The notes beneath the pieces are model-generated. The model searched no databases, was not told the DNA's origin, and saw only the letters and a list, made by a program, of their open reading frames with translations. A stretch of DNA of 64,000 nt from Paralvinella palmiformis. Lineage: Eukaryota; Annelida; Polychaeta; Terebellida; Alvinellidae. The position numbers were made by a program, and so were the translations under genes. The DNA lies in contig JAODUP010000188.1 in the NCBI GenBank assembly GCA_025642065.1, positions 972,501 through 1,036,500 on the forward strand, given 5' to 3'. This document shows positions 36,874 through 48,826 of the stretch, one piece after another. Each line of letters begins with the position of its first letter. Positions within the stretch are counted from its first letter, which is position 1.

Positions 36874-39800
36874 CCAGCCTCTGGTTTCATCGTGCTCATC
36901 TAAGAGCTGAACCAATGTGATAAAGATCTCTCTTTTGGACATAACTCTTGTATGATCTACTTCAGTACATCATGCTGATGAGTGAGTTGTTACTGTGTTA
37001 ATTCCATGACATCATATCATTACAATGACTGGCAGTAAGCATGCCCTGTTTCGTCATTCTGATGTGAGAGGATATGGAGACAGCCTCGGACAATATGACG
37101 GAGCGCATGCAGTGCTGTCCGCCTCTTATAGAATCCACAGTCATACAGTAGTTCACCAGGCCCCACAGAGAGGAGCATCATCACATCTGCAAGCGAGAAA
37201 AATAAACCATTTGGGGTCCTTTTGGCAGTGATGATAGGAAGATACTGAGTTGCTTGTACATTAATACATTCCCATCATTGCGTCATGCAGCATATAATGG
37301 TTGTGTGATGGGATCCCACATGGATCTGATGTGATAACTGATCGTTTACATGTAAAGATGTGGATCTCTGTGTTTCTGGTGTGACGATTCCCTCTTGTGG
37401 GCGTGGTGGTAAGGAATCAGTTGGCAGGGGTTTCGTTTGATGACTATTCCCTTGTGCTTATCATTACACTATTAGATCAGCACATTAACACTTCTGTAAA
37501 AAGCCATTATACTCAGGGCATGATTCATTTGTGATAAACACTCATCTCTGGTCTCTAATATTAGAGCAGATACAGTTCACAGACGTGGCTGCATGAATAC
37601 AGCAGCATGCAGTAAATCTTCAGACTGAGATGCGAGATTCATACCTCTGGGTTTAACATTTACTGGTTTCATTAGAATACTCCTTTTTTTCAGTTTTGCT
37701 TGTGTGGCAAATTGTTGTGGATGTAAATTTGCAACCATTTCTTGGTAATGTTTGATAACCAGCTTGGAAGTTTGCTCTGGCTGTGAAATAATAATTTATC
37801 TAGGTAGCTTTATGCATGGATGATTGTTTACTGTTATTGAAATTTATGCTGAATTTGTTTTGGCATCTTTCTAACAGTACGGTTTTTGGTTTGGCTTCAA
37901 TTTTCAGGTGATAATCTCTAAACAGAGGAAAGTTATGATAATAAGTGTAGTCAAATTAAACAAAAGTAATTTGTTACGTTGAGACTAGAACTTTGTGAGT
38001 TAAACTACGTCATTTGAACACATGCTATCTAATTAAGTTAGTGTGATTAGTCTTTTTCTATGATATTTCTGTATCTGCCTCATTTTCTATTTATGTTATT
38101 GCTTGGCTCGTATCAGTAATGATACAGTAATTTGTGTTGGTGTCAGTGGATGCCTTATTGGCTAAGAATGTATAAACCGATGACACATATCTATATCTGA
38201 ATGCAATGAGAGTGTACATATGTGTTGAAGAGGAAGTGGTATTCAGTAGCCAGCACAGTGGTGTTGCTTACCAAGTGTTTGCTAACAAAGAAATTCCCTA
38301 TTTTATTATAGGCAATTCATCAAGAAGACTCTTATGAACATGTGTCATTCATAACCTTCCTGTTATATTTGGAGGAATTTCAGAGATATCAGCAATAATT
38401 GCATGCAGTGTGTCCACGATGAAATGTAGTTATTATGTTTTCGGAAATGTGTCTTAACATGATCATTCACTTTTTAGAGGGAGTTGCAATCAGTGACGAA
38501 CACTTAGCTATTAAACATTGATTCACGGGTTTACCAACTCATGAAGTGCCTCCAGTTTTGTTTCATCAATTATTGTGTACATTAGTTTTTGTAGCTGTTT
38601 TTCTGTTTGTTAGAAATTGGATTGTTTTGCATGAGGAAAGATAACCAAAATTACTGTGATCATTTACTTGCACATTTAACCTTTGATGCCATGTTGTGAA
38701 TTATCGTTTGCTTTCTAGTCACAGTAGAGTTTCCAGGAATTTACACTTGCTAATAAAGAATGAGATACATTTAATACTGTGATTAGTGAAAGACCCATGA
38801 ACACTTATTTTGTGATGATACAGGTATTATTGTTCCTGCTTTTTATTGTTTTTCCCCCTTCCTTTTATTAAGAATTACAACTATATATGTGAATAGATTT
38901 TTGATTTTTCTAGTCGGTAAGTATTATTAAATTTGTAAGTTATTTGAAAAAACTTTTATTTTAATCTTCTGTTGATTAATATTGTGTAGACCAGGTTTGC
39001 AGTACTAATTTAAATTTTCTATATTAGCATGTCTACTGATTGTTATAGTGAAAGAGGTTCATGGTGTCGACTGAAGTGCCTTTAATTACTGTGTGCACTT
39101 CACTGAATTCAGAAATATAATCCATTGACTTAAAACATTTTGTGCAAATCGTTTTTCTTCATTTCCATTATAATGTACAATAGACAATTTCCATGACGCG
39201 CGTGCAGTCCACATCTACTGTGGGTTGTTTTTTTTTTGGGGGGGGGGGGAATTCACTGAACTAAATTGATATACAAGCTCTTGTAACAGTTCCATTTTTT
39301 TTAAATATAATATTTTCACTAATAGATAAGATTATTTGTATTGGGAAAGTTGGCAGTTTATTTGCCTGAAAAAGTTTGTGTTATTAAACTAAATTGTCAA
39401 GTTGGGAACTGTAATAGACATGTTATCAATATATGAAACGTGTGATCTCATGATTGGTAAAAGAATTTTTTATCATATGGTTCGCTAGATGGCGCAGACA
39501 TCACAGAAATTGTCATCTAAATATTCTGCCATAGTTAAAAGTCCACATTAACAGGAGATCTATATATAGCATTAATTGATAGCATCGCCTATTTGTGATT
39601 AAAGTAAATGCATGAGGTACTCCGCATCTACGTCTGAATAAAAAATATACATAAGATAATGTTGTTAATATTTCATTTTTGTGTATATATTTATGTGCAA
39701 GTATCCTTTATTTGTAAATGAGTGGTAGAATTCGTATTGGTGAACAAACATAAGCTGTGATGGATAAATTATGTTTTATACATCATCAGAATGACTGTGG

Positions 39801-40045
39801 TGTTATTTATGGCTTAAAGGAGGCGAATGATCAATATATTGCTTCAGCATGGAAGTTTAATTGCTCCATAATTGTTGCCATGGTATTTAGATAGTTATAA
39901 GATTAACATTTCACCACTGAACTATTAGTATCTTCATTATGCTGTGCAGAACGTTTGTGTAGATGTTTTGAGCATTATTCACAGATTATTATGAATGATT
40001 ATAAATGTTCACCTTTCAGCAGAATAAATAAATAATAAGTAGTTG
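36874..40045 (+). other. mras: Long 3' UTR of mras (inferred)
   Basis: About 3.2 kb follows the stop with no further gene. AATAAA-type signals occur near 37199, near 38750 and in tandem at 40023-40034. The last is a likely distal end, giving alternative UTR lengths. A T-run followed by a G-run (39228-39249) and a CTCF-like motif (39483-39496) lie inside. UTR extent is inferred from the absence of genes and the position of the signals. Confidence 0.45.
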
Positions 40046-40380
40046 GTTTTGTTTCAGTTTTGATATTTTGTTACTCTAGACAGCGACCAAGTAGGCAGAT
40101 GAAACCATGAATCTGTTATTGTTCCATGGAAAATATGCTGCATTAGTCATTTTAAGAATACTTTCACTGTGAGGGTGTCTACTTTTTTTGGTTGAACTTG
40201 ATCTTACCAAACCATTTTACATCCTAGTAAAAGGTGTACACACAAATACACCGAATACAGGAAAAAATTATTTTGTCATGCATGAAATAACAAAAATGAC
40301 TGAAAATTTCATAATAACAAACAATACTTATTACTTGAACAACAACAACTAGTGCCTACTTCCATTCCTGGATCCATTCT

Positions 40381-42075
40381 TTTATTATAAATTAAAAACA
40401 GTAACCCTATATACACAATATATACATTCTTTAACACCATTCAAGTTTTTTCACAAATCCTATACAAAAACAAATCATTTCAAGGTATGCAAAGATCTAC
40501 CATTATAAACCTCTGTCAAAAAGTTGCTATCAAGAATGTACTCCCTGCTCGGCAATAGAAATGGTGGGCATCACTAGAATTTGAACACAATAACAATGCA
40601 TTAAGTAACAATGTTCCATAGAAACATTTTATCAGACAACTGTTACTGGGAACTAGAAAATATTGTACAGTTCCTCAAATGGTACTAAATGAACCAGTTC
40701 CATACCAGCATGGTTTGACTGTATACTTAATGCTGATTGTGGATGGGACCGGATAATGATATTAATGACAAACTTGTATGATACGAGACAGCATGTCCTA
40801 TAAACAGTGAATCAGAATAAATGTCGTTCAAAGCAACATATATCTAAACAAAATGTGTAAAATCATTGTATTGAGGAGGAAAAGAGGAGACTATTAAACA
40901 AATAAGGTACACTAAAAATAACGCATTTCGTCAAATTGTATTCCATAAATCTATACCAACCTCAATCCATACAAATCACGTTCCTGCCAAATCTACCCAA
41001 CTTAGAACCTAACAGAATAAATAACCCACTATAATGTACTTAGAGCACACTCATTCTAGTGTATCCAAACTGCAGAAATGTACATAATAATGAATAAATA
41101 ACAATTTCCTTAATGCACAGGCTACAACAAAAACATAACAAGGCCAGTTTTGTCAAAAGACAGTAAAACATTATCTAGGACTATGGTGAGGTGCCGTTAC
41201 AGTATTGCGGCATATTATCAATAATGCAACCTATCACACTGACAAAATCCTTCATCTTATTCATTTAGAATGTAGTGAAGACAATGCCTGTTGGGCTCAG
41301 ATCTTCTTAGTGTGAATGACATCATATGGAATGTCATCAAGTCTCTCTGAAATGAAAAGACCAAGTGTGCATACCATGAAGCTCCTGGTTATTCACTGGT
41401 CGCAAACAATCAACTAGTTACAATAACACCAGACATTTTAATAAGATTCAGCTGTTCCAAAGCAATAATTTCCCAAGATGTTTTAGTTAGCATACAACAT
41501 ATTTCCCCTCAGTGAGTTAAAAACCTAACAGTTCAGTACACAAAGAGTTGTGATGATAATATTTGATGTAACACGTTACACATGACTGTTAGTACAGAAG
41601 CAAAATCGTAATATTAACTTTAGACTGCTTCATCTCAAGGTTAATGGTTGGAATCCCAGGCCTAAAAGTAAGTAAACTTAAGTTTATGAAACAATTTAAG
41701 CAAACTAGAAAGCAGACAGCTGTATAATGGATGATAGCTGGCAAAAACAATTACTTAAAAACTGTCGACTTTATAAATTATAATCTATATCACAGCATCA
41801 TATATTGGCATTATTGAAATTATATCAGCACTGATGCCCGTTTCTAATCAAATGGACATGAACAAATTGAGTCTACAAATAATACAAATCACTTGTATGA
41901 CAGTGTTACTGCAATTAATTACTGCTGCTAAAAATATGCGATCAATACTAAGATTTGCATAAATGTATTTTGTTTGAAGGCATCAATAACGATATGCATT
42001 ATGTGAATGGTGACCACTGAAATTACAATAAACTCAGCGTGCATCACACAACTAATTACTGCAATACTGAACTAT
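40381..42075 (-). other. slc35c1: 3' UTR of slc35c1 (inferred)
   Basis: No gene is evident between the stop at 42076 and an AATAAA on the minus strand (plus 40381-40386). It contains a possible short alternative exon at 41297-41346, described under findings. Confidence 0.4.
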
Positions 42076-45000
42076 CTAAGCTTTCAGCGGTATTTTATCT
42101 TCTTTTTCACCATTTTCTAGTGCTAATGCCTCTGCTTCATCCACTTCCTTCTGGTGCTCTTTCTTCATGTCGCCACGCCTTACCATGGTGTAAGCAGCTG
42201 AGCCAAACAACACCACACCATTGCTGACCCACCAGAGCGTTGACTTATCTTCGTTGTAATAGGTTGTGGCCATAATTGTCTGTGCACAGGCCTTAGCAGT
42301 GCCAGATATGTTATGAGTCAATGGGGAGGTCACCTGGATCTGCAGTCCTGTTACATAGCCAATGGCGAACCCGAATATACCACTCAGGAAGAGCATTGAC
42401 CACAGGTTGACAGTATTCAGCTGAGGGAATGCAAACAGACTTTGAACATCTCCAGTAACAGCCATCAGTGGCAAGAACAGCACCACAGCATTGAGATTAT
42501 TGTAGAGGGCTAACTTCCAAATGTTGTTGTCAACAACTGGCAGAACCTTCTTAGTAAATATAGAGTATAAAGCTACTGACATACTGGCAGCTATACCAAA
42601 TATTACACCAACAACTGATAGGGAACCTGTAATCAAAAAGACAGATTATAATGTTAAAAGGTTAAAACTTATAACATCATCACACATAATATAAGAATTA
42701 AAAAGTGCCATTCTGCTACCAGTAAATGAAATATAGCATACAAACAAGAGATGAATTAATTTTATGCTCCCAGAATTAATAATGGTTGTAGTGAGTCAGC
42801 TACAAAAAGGTTACATGATACACAACCAAACAAAATGAAAGCTATATTATAACGTAGCACCATGTCATACATATAATACACTTCACATATAAATAATGTG
42901 TGGTCAAACTAGGGATGTTTGTTATGTATGTATTAATAGTACCATTGCCTTCATTCTCAAAACCTGAGTTTCAGTACCAGGATAGTTAAACCCCTTCAAA
43001 GGTATTACTGACCTGCCACACCTTCTTGGTCAACACCAAGAAAGAATCCACCAATAATAATGAGGCAACAAACGATGGCTTTAAGAGATGTTGTCTGCTT
43101 CAGTACCAAATAAGAGAGTACCTGGAAAAGTTAATGTAATTTTATGTACAACATGCCTTATTCATATAGGGACAAATTCCCTCCACTGTAATTTTCTACA
43201 CAGTGCAATGGTGCTTCTATGTAAAAGTTGAACATTTAAATCCAAAATCTTTCTATGTTTTCGAAAATCAACAATATTACAAAATCAACCAATAACAGTT
43301 TAATTTTTTAGTGTTGGGTGTGTGTGTACTTAAAACACTTATTTAATTTTTTTAAAACACATTATAACATTCAGGACATAATTAATATTTCTGTAGTCTC
43401 TAGACCACCTCAGGTGGTTTGTAAAGCTGGTCTTAGCCATCCAGTGGGACTTCATGCAAGAAATGGAAAGACTACTTTTCTGCAGTCCTTTAACACAGAT
43501 GTTCTCCTAAGGTTAACTGGTGTGAGGACAGGCTTTACTGTACACACACACACACACACAAAGCTAAACAGCTGACTATATCATAAAAACTATATCATAA
43601 AGTGACATGTTGGTTACATTATAATAACTTACCACATTAAAGACAGTTGTTAGTGATCGTCCAACATAATAAAATGCTACACCAACATACTTCAGACAAA
43701 GGTTATTGAAGAGAATCATACACACAAATACGACAGACAATGGTAATATCTGGAATTATAGAGAATAAAAAACATGAATTAGTATCATATTTAATTTGAT
43801 TAGGCTAATTGGATAATAACTGAAGTAGTACATAAACGTCTCAAGATCAACATCTATCCGGGAGTACAGTCAGTGCCTGATGCAGATAAATTGAAACAAT
43901 AAAGGGACAGTCCACCATCAGAAAATATTTTTTAAATATGTAATGCTTAGAACAGTAACCAAAAATTCCACAATAATAATCACGAAATATACCTTATATC
44001 ACAGATATAGGGAAATAATCCAAATTACTGGAGGGCCGCCATTATAGCTGCACCGGAAGCCAGATTTGAAGGCGGGAATGAGAAAACTGAAATGCTCTGA
44101 TGTCACATGGGTGCTCTCTAGACCGATGTGGATTATAGTTTCTCTTAAAGTTAATATCTGAGCCATTTGGAATCATCTTTCTCTTGTCAGGTTCCTTCTG
44201 GCACAAACTGATATGATTGTATATCATTCATGACGTAATTTTAACAATATAATGCTGTTTAGTTCTGGAATAACTCTTTGCTCACACTTGTTTACATGCA
44301 ATGGTATGGGCTCTACAGACTTCAAGTCAACCAGATACACCGAAGTAACATCAGCATTCAGGAGCTTCTGGTCACTGTCTAACTTCAAAATGGTGGCGCC
44401 CACAGGTCATTAAAAGTCAATTAATCATCACTTTGAACTGGATTATTTAATATGTGGGTGATCATTTACACATTTTGACATTATTTATGATATTTGTGAG
44501 TATAGCTGTAATAGTCCTGAAAATTTGAAATGAAGGTGGACTATCCCTTTAAATAACTTTGGATATAAGAGTAAACTTACTTCTCTGGACACCTTCAAGT
44601 CAATCTTAAATTCTGGGAATGAGAAGATGGTTGGAAAACACTTCGTAAGCATCGCCAAGAGAAAACACATGAACACGGACACCACACACTGAAACCAGGT
44701 GACAAAGGTTGGTGCATCCAGCTAGAGTGAGACACAAAACAAGTAGTAGGGTATATTATTTTGTGTATGAAACATTTACTAGTATGTAACATCAAGCACA
44801 GAAATATCATGCAAAGATAGTTATAATGTATTGACTGTATTGTTAAAATTCTCACTTATGTTAGAATATTTTGCAAGAGCTCAAAATTTAAATGTAATAA
44901 AAACAGTTTAAATTATGCAATGAAATTATATATTTTTTGTTTATAAAAGCTCACAAAAGTTATATAAAGTAATGTTTCCATATCTTGGAATATCATTGCA

Positions 45001-47012
45001 AATACTTGATATCAGTAAATATGTATTATGGAAATGTGTGATAAATGTCATAAGTTTTATCTCAGTGATGATACAGCATTATATTATCACAATAAAAACA
45101 ATATATAATGGTATGTTATGAATAGCATAAATACCTTGAGGTCATCACTATTAAGCAGATATTTATTGATGAACACCAGGGAAATGGATATAAACCTGAA
45201 ATAATAACAGATTTATTTATGCACACATACACACAATTATAAGCATAACCCTCATTTATTTGAAAATCATCATATTACTATATTGCTAAAGGATTTATGT
45301 ACACATAATTATAGGGTTTATAGTTCCAAGGATATTATCAAAATAGGATTTTGTGTCAGTAAAAACATAAAAACGTTAGTGTGTTTTTTATCCCCAAATA
45401 AATAGTCATAAATTTAAACAATGATGTCTTCTGTATTATAATGAATGTAAAAGACATGCTAATCCATGAGTTGTCTTGTTTCCAAAATTAGATGTGCAAA
45501 ATATGGCAGGAAGTTGGTTTGGTTTTGTTGTTCGGGGAGAATCCCCAGGCTGTCGCTTAATCAGCACAGCCTCTATGTTGGAGTGGTTGAGAAACCTCCT
45601 CCCCCACCACTCACAGGGGAGCAGTACGGAAAGATGGAGCCGAAATACCCTGAGGGTGGTCACTGCCAGAGTGTTTTACGTCCTCAGGGGGTCTTTAACG
45701 TCCCCCTTTATTTTATATAATTCAGTGGAGACGGCAGCGCCATTTAACGTGGTCAGCCACCCACGATGTAGTGAGCCGAGAAATTAATCCCTGGAAAAGT
45801 TTCGACCTCTTACGGGGTTCGAACCTGCGACCGTTGACACCAAGTGCCGGGTGCTTAACCGCTAGGCCACCGGAGCTCACTTTGGCAGGAAGTCATATAC
45901 AGCAGTCCTCATATACGGCAGTAATTAATTATTAACAACTGAATATCTCTTCTCACCTAAAATATATTGTTTTGTGAAATTACTTGAGACATTCTCAGAC
46001 TGAAATGATCTTGCTTATTAAACAGTTTTGTGTATTATTCTAGAATGATTGATATAATGTATTTTTCACTTTCTGTGAATTTGGTCATGACAAATAAATT
46101 AATTTCCAATTTACATATATAACAGTAAATGTAACACAATAATAATAACATGCCAAGAGAATGTAAATTGTGGGACCAGTGTAGCATCAGTGTATAAAGA
46201 GCAAGTACAGCTGAATGAAGGTGTTCACTCCTTAAAATATTTACTGCATATATAGATTAATTTAATAATGGGCAAAATTGATCAAATGTCACTAAAACCT
46301 GTATTTGATAATGTATATATACAATGAATATCTGCCAGTTCGAGTTCTATAGATAAACTACATTTTAAGTGGATCAATATGTTAATTAGTTTACAGCATT
46401 TCATGAATTAGTACTGAAAAACATGCTTCATTTGATTTAATGAGATCTCTAACAACTTTCAAGTAAAACTGTTCAACGTTTTATTTCTGTGCACCCACAC
46501 ACATGGCACTTCTCTGTGCATGTATTACATGCATGCAAAAGTTAATTAATTTAAATGTGCACTAACATAAATACATGTAGCCATAAAGACCCTAACTATC
46601 TGACATTGATTCATATAAATCTATGGTTTCTTTGAACCAAAAAGATGACGACAATCAACGCACTGTTGAAGAAATGAACACATCACACTTTATATTACCA
46701 TCTATTGATCTAACTCATTGGGTAATTTACTCAACTAGATCTAATAATAAGATCTAACTCGGTAACTGACTAAAACATTCAAATCAGGGTTCAGTTCAAT
46801 AAAGTTATAAACAGCTACTAGTCTAGTAAGAAGTAATTACTATATTATAACTAGAGTCACAAGAGTGGGTCTATAGTATAGATAGTCTAGATCTAGTTAG
46901 TCTAGTCGACTTACCAATATAAAGCTACCACTCCGGCTATTCGTAAAGACTTAATGAAAAACGACTCCATCCTTGGTTTAGCTTTAGGATCATACGAGTA
47001 AACTCTCCGCAT
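42076..47012 (-). CDS. slc35c1: GDP-fucose transporter (SLC35C1)
   Basis: Six coding exons in phase, 46915-47012, 45135-45195, 44581-44721, 43633-43749, 43013-43121 and 42076-42626, give 358 aa; the human protein has 364. The product is a multi-pass nucleotide-sugar transporter that exchanges GDP-fucose for GMP across the Golgi membrane and supplies fucosyltransferases. Family-specific blocks include [58 protein letters not shown] and [30 protein letters not shown]. The hydrophobic segments are spread over all exons, with a short cytosolic N terminus and an acidic/basic hydrophilic C-terminal tail. A UPRE-core motif lies 65 nt upstream of the start. The gene is head-to-head with dpm3, 1.4 kb apart. 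Confidence 0.96.
43541..43560. repeat. (AC)n microsatellite
   Basis: About ten AC units in the slc35c1 intron between exons 4 and 5. Confidence 0.8.
43903..44548. mobile_element. Kolobok-like MITE in an slc35c1 intron
   Basis: The ends are near-perfect inverted repeats: left AGGGACAGTCCACC, right GGTGGACTATCCCT, with one mismatch in 14. They are bounded by TTAA on the right and ATAA on the left, consistent with a TTAA target duplication with one mutation. The length is 646 bp with no transposase frame. TTAA duplication with AGGG-type termini suits the Kolobok superfamily; piggyBac is the alternative. Confidence 0.7.
45466..45882 (-). repeat. SINE family 3, about 0.4 kb, tRNA head
   Basis: On the minus strand the head reads GGTGGCCTAGCGGTTAAGCA (A box) and GCAGGTTCGAACCCCG (B box), spaced as in tRNA. 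A long GC-richer body follows that contrasts with the AT-rich intron. A diverged piece of the body recurs at 50305-50395. It lies in the slc35c1 intron between exons 1 and 2. Confidence 0.75.
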
Positions 47013-47076
47013 AATATATTAAGACAGAGAGGTTAGAACGTATGCTGATCAGTAACAGGAGGAGATCATTAGCTTT

Positions 47077-47084
47077 TGACGTGG
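47077..47084. promoter_or_regulatory. UPRE-like core TGACGTGG near the slc35c1 start
   Basis: The plus strand reads TGACGTGG, the XBP1/ATF6 unfolded-protein-response core, 65 nt upstream of the slc35c1 start codon. The motif is only 8 bp, so chance is possible; position and gene function make it worth noting. Confidence 0.4.
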
Positions 47085-47902
47085 CCGTGTGACAGATATT
47101 AGATCTATAGATCTGTCTAAACTAACCAACATACCAAGTGTGGCAGCAGGCGAAGCGACAGTAACGAGTGACAGCTGGTTATATATTTATAAGTTTCAGA
47201 CCAATTGACGCAATTTACTATTATTTGTTTGATTTTAATGGTCTATCTCGTTCAATAAAATTTTCTTTCTTTACAAATCTGTGTATTAAAACGTAATCGA
47301 AGGCGTAAATTAATATCTGTTATTAGTACCTATTTGCGCTATGTTACGCTTTTGGGATATACTAATTACCACATGGAAAGTGGTCTTCGATTTCTGTGCT
47401 TGTTATTTGTATAATTATGTATAATATAGCTATTCAGGTAGATCCGTGTAAATCTGTTAATGAAAAATGATAATTAGTACATTCGCGTGAATGAGATACT
47501 GCATTAAATATTCATAAATGTATTTTCACGTGTAAGAAAGGCCACAAAGCATAGGCTAAACCTAAGTAAGGGCAGTAGTCTGAGTAGAGTCTTATGTCTT
47601 ATGTGAGAAACCACGGATAAACCCAACTGGTAGATCTAATAGGGGAAAATATCCATAAAACGAATTGTTGTTGTTGATCAGTGATTTTTGACGTTAATTA
47701 TATACACTACCTATTCATTGGAGGTATCACATTTAGCACTATTTATAGTTGCAATGAGTTTAAACAATGATTACTCATCTGTAATATGATATCATATCAT
47801 AATCATAGTATATGGCTTTTATTATTAGTGGTACATGTTATTTATGAAGTCTATTTAAAGTCTCATTTATTATTAGTTCATTTGGATTTTCTAACTTGTT
47901 GA

Positions 47903-48238
47903 AAATTCTTTTGGTTGCACTGAAAATCTGGTACTTGAATTAATTCAAGATAGTCTTTCTTACATACCTGAGTCCGAGAATAGATTTTTATATATTTTAG
48001 GCAGTATCATAGTATGGATAAACATTTGGTACAATCAGAGCAATCCTATGTAGTTTTCATGGTGTGTGATAAATTCTTTTGGTTGCACTGAAAATCTGGT
48101 ACTTGAATTAATTCAAGATAGTCTTTCTTACATACCTGAGTCCGAGAATAGATTTTTATATATTTTAGGCAGTATCATAGTATGGATAAACATTTGGTAC
48201 AATCAGAGCAATCCTATGTAGTTTTCATGGTGTGTGAT
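47903..48238. repeat. Perfect tandem duplication, 2 x 168 bp
   Basis: The units 47903-48070 and 48071-48238 read as identical throughout, with no change that I can see. They lie between slc35c1 and dpm3, ending about 150 bp before the dpm3 start codon. Identity implies a very recent duplication, a polymorphic copy number or an assembly artefact. Confidence 0.9.
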
Positions 48239-48389
48239 AAATTATTGGATATAGGCCTAGCTAAAACCATTTTATCAACCCACTTGCCTTGACAAAATAG
48301 TTCTGTATTACAAATGTGAGTTTTATGTTGGCATGTTATATTATATAGTTATATGAAGTTGTTTATTAATATAGGAGGTTTAAGAAGAC

Positions 48390-48779
48390 ATGACAAAGTT
48401 GCTGCAGTGGTTAACTGTGCTGTTTCTGTTTCTGGCAGTATGGCTTGGACTAGTGACTAACCACATTCCTGTTGTTTTCTCAGATGCTGCTAAGGAAGTT
48501 GTGTATTTTGTAAGTTTTCTTCTTTATGTTATTAACATAACTATATAATTAATGTTTGTTCGATCTGGGAATTAATTTTTTTGAATTAGAAATGAATCTG
48601 AAAATTATATTTATTATCAAAACATGCTCTTTGAAATTGAATACTGCAGTAATGTGTATAAAGTATGTATGTATGTTTTATGCTGTGTAAAATATGTAAT
48701 GCAATATCTCATAATGTCCAAACCCTAATAATGAAAATGTGTAAAGGAATGCATTTTAAATGTATTGAAGAAAAACATG

Positions 48780-48826
<47 letters not shown>

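Noticed and set aside
37025..37231. 68-codon frame downstream of mras
   Set aside because: It lies in the probable mras 3' UTR, has no family resemblance and no supporting splice sites.
39228..39249. T-run plus G-run as a G-quadruplex or regulatory element
   Set aside because: A single G-run of about 13 does not make an intramolecular quadruplex, and homopolymers are prone to sequencing error.
45830..45882. Possible tRNA gene on the minus strand
   Set aside because: The A and B boxes are good, but the acceptor stem does not pair and a long SINE body follows, so it is a SINE head.
48374..48389. Short dpm3 5' UTR intron from a GTGAGT at 48316
   Set aside because: The resulting intron would be about 59 nt; without transcript data the upstream exon cannot be fixed.
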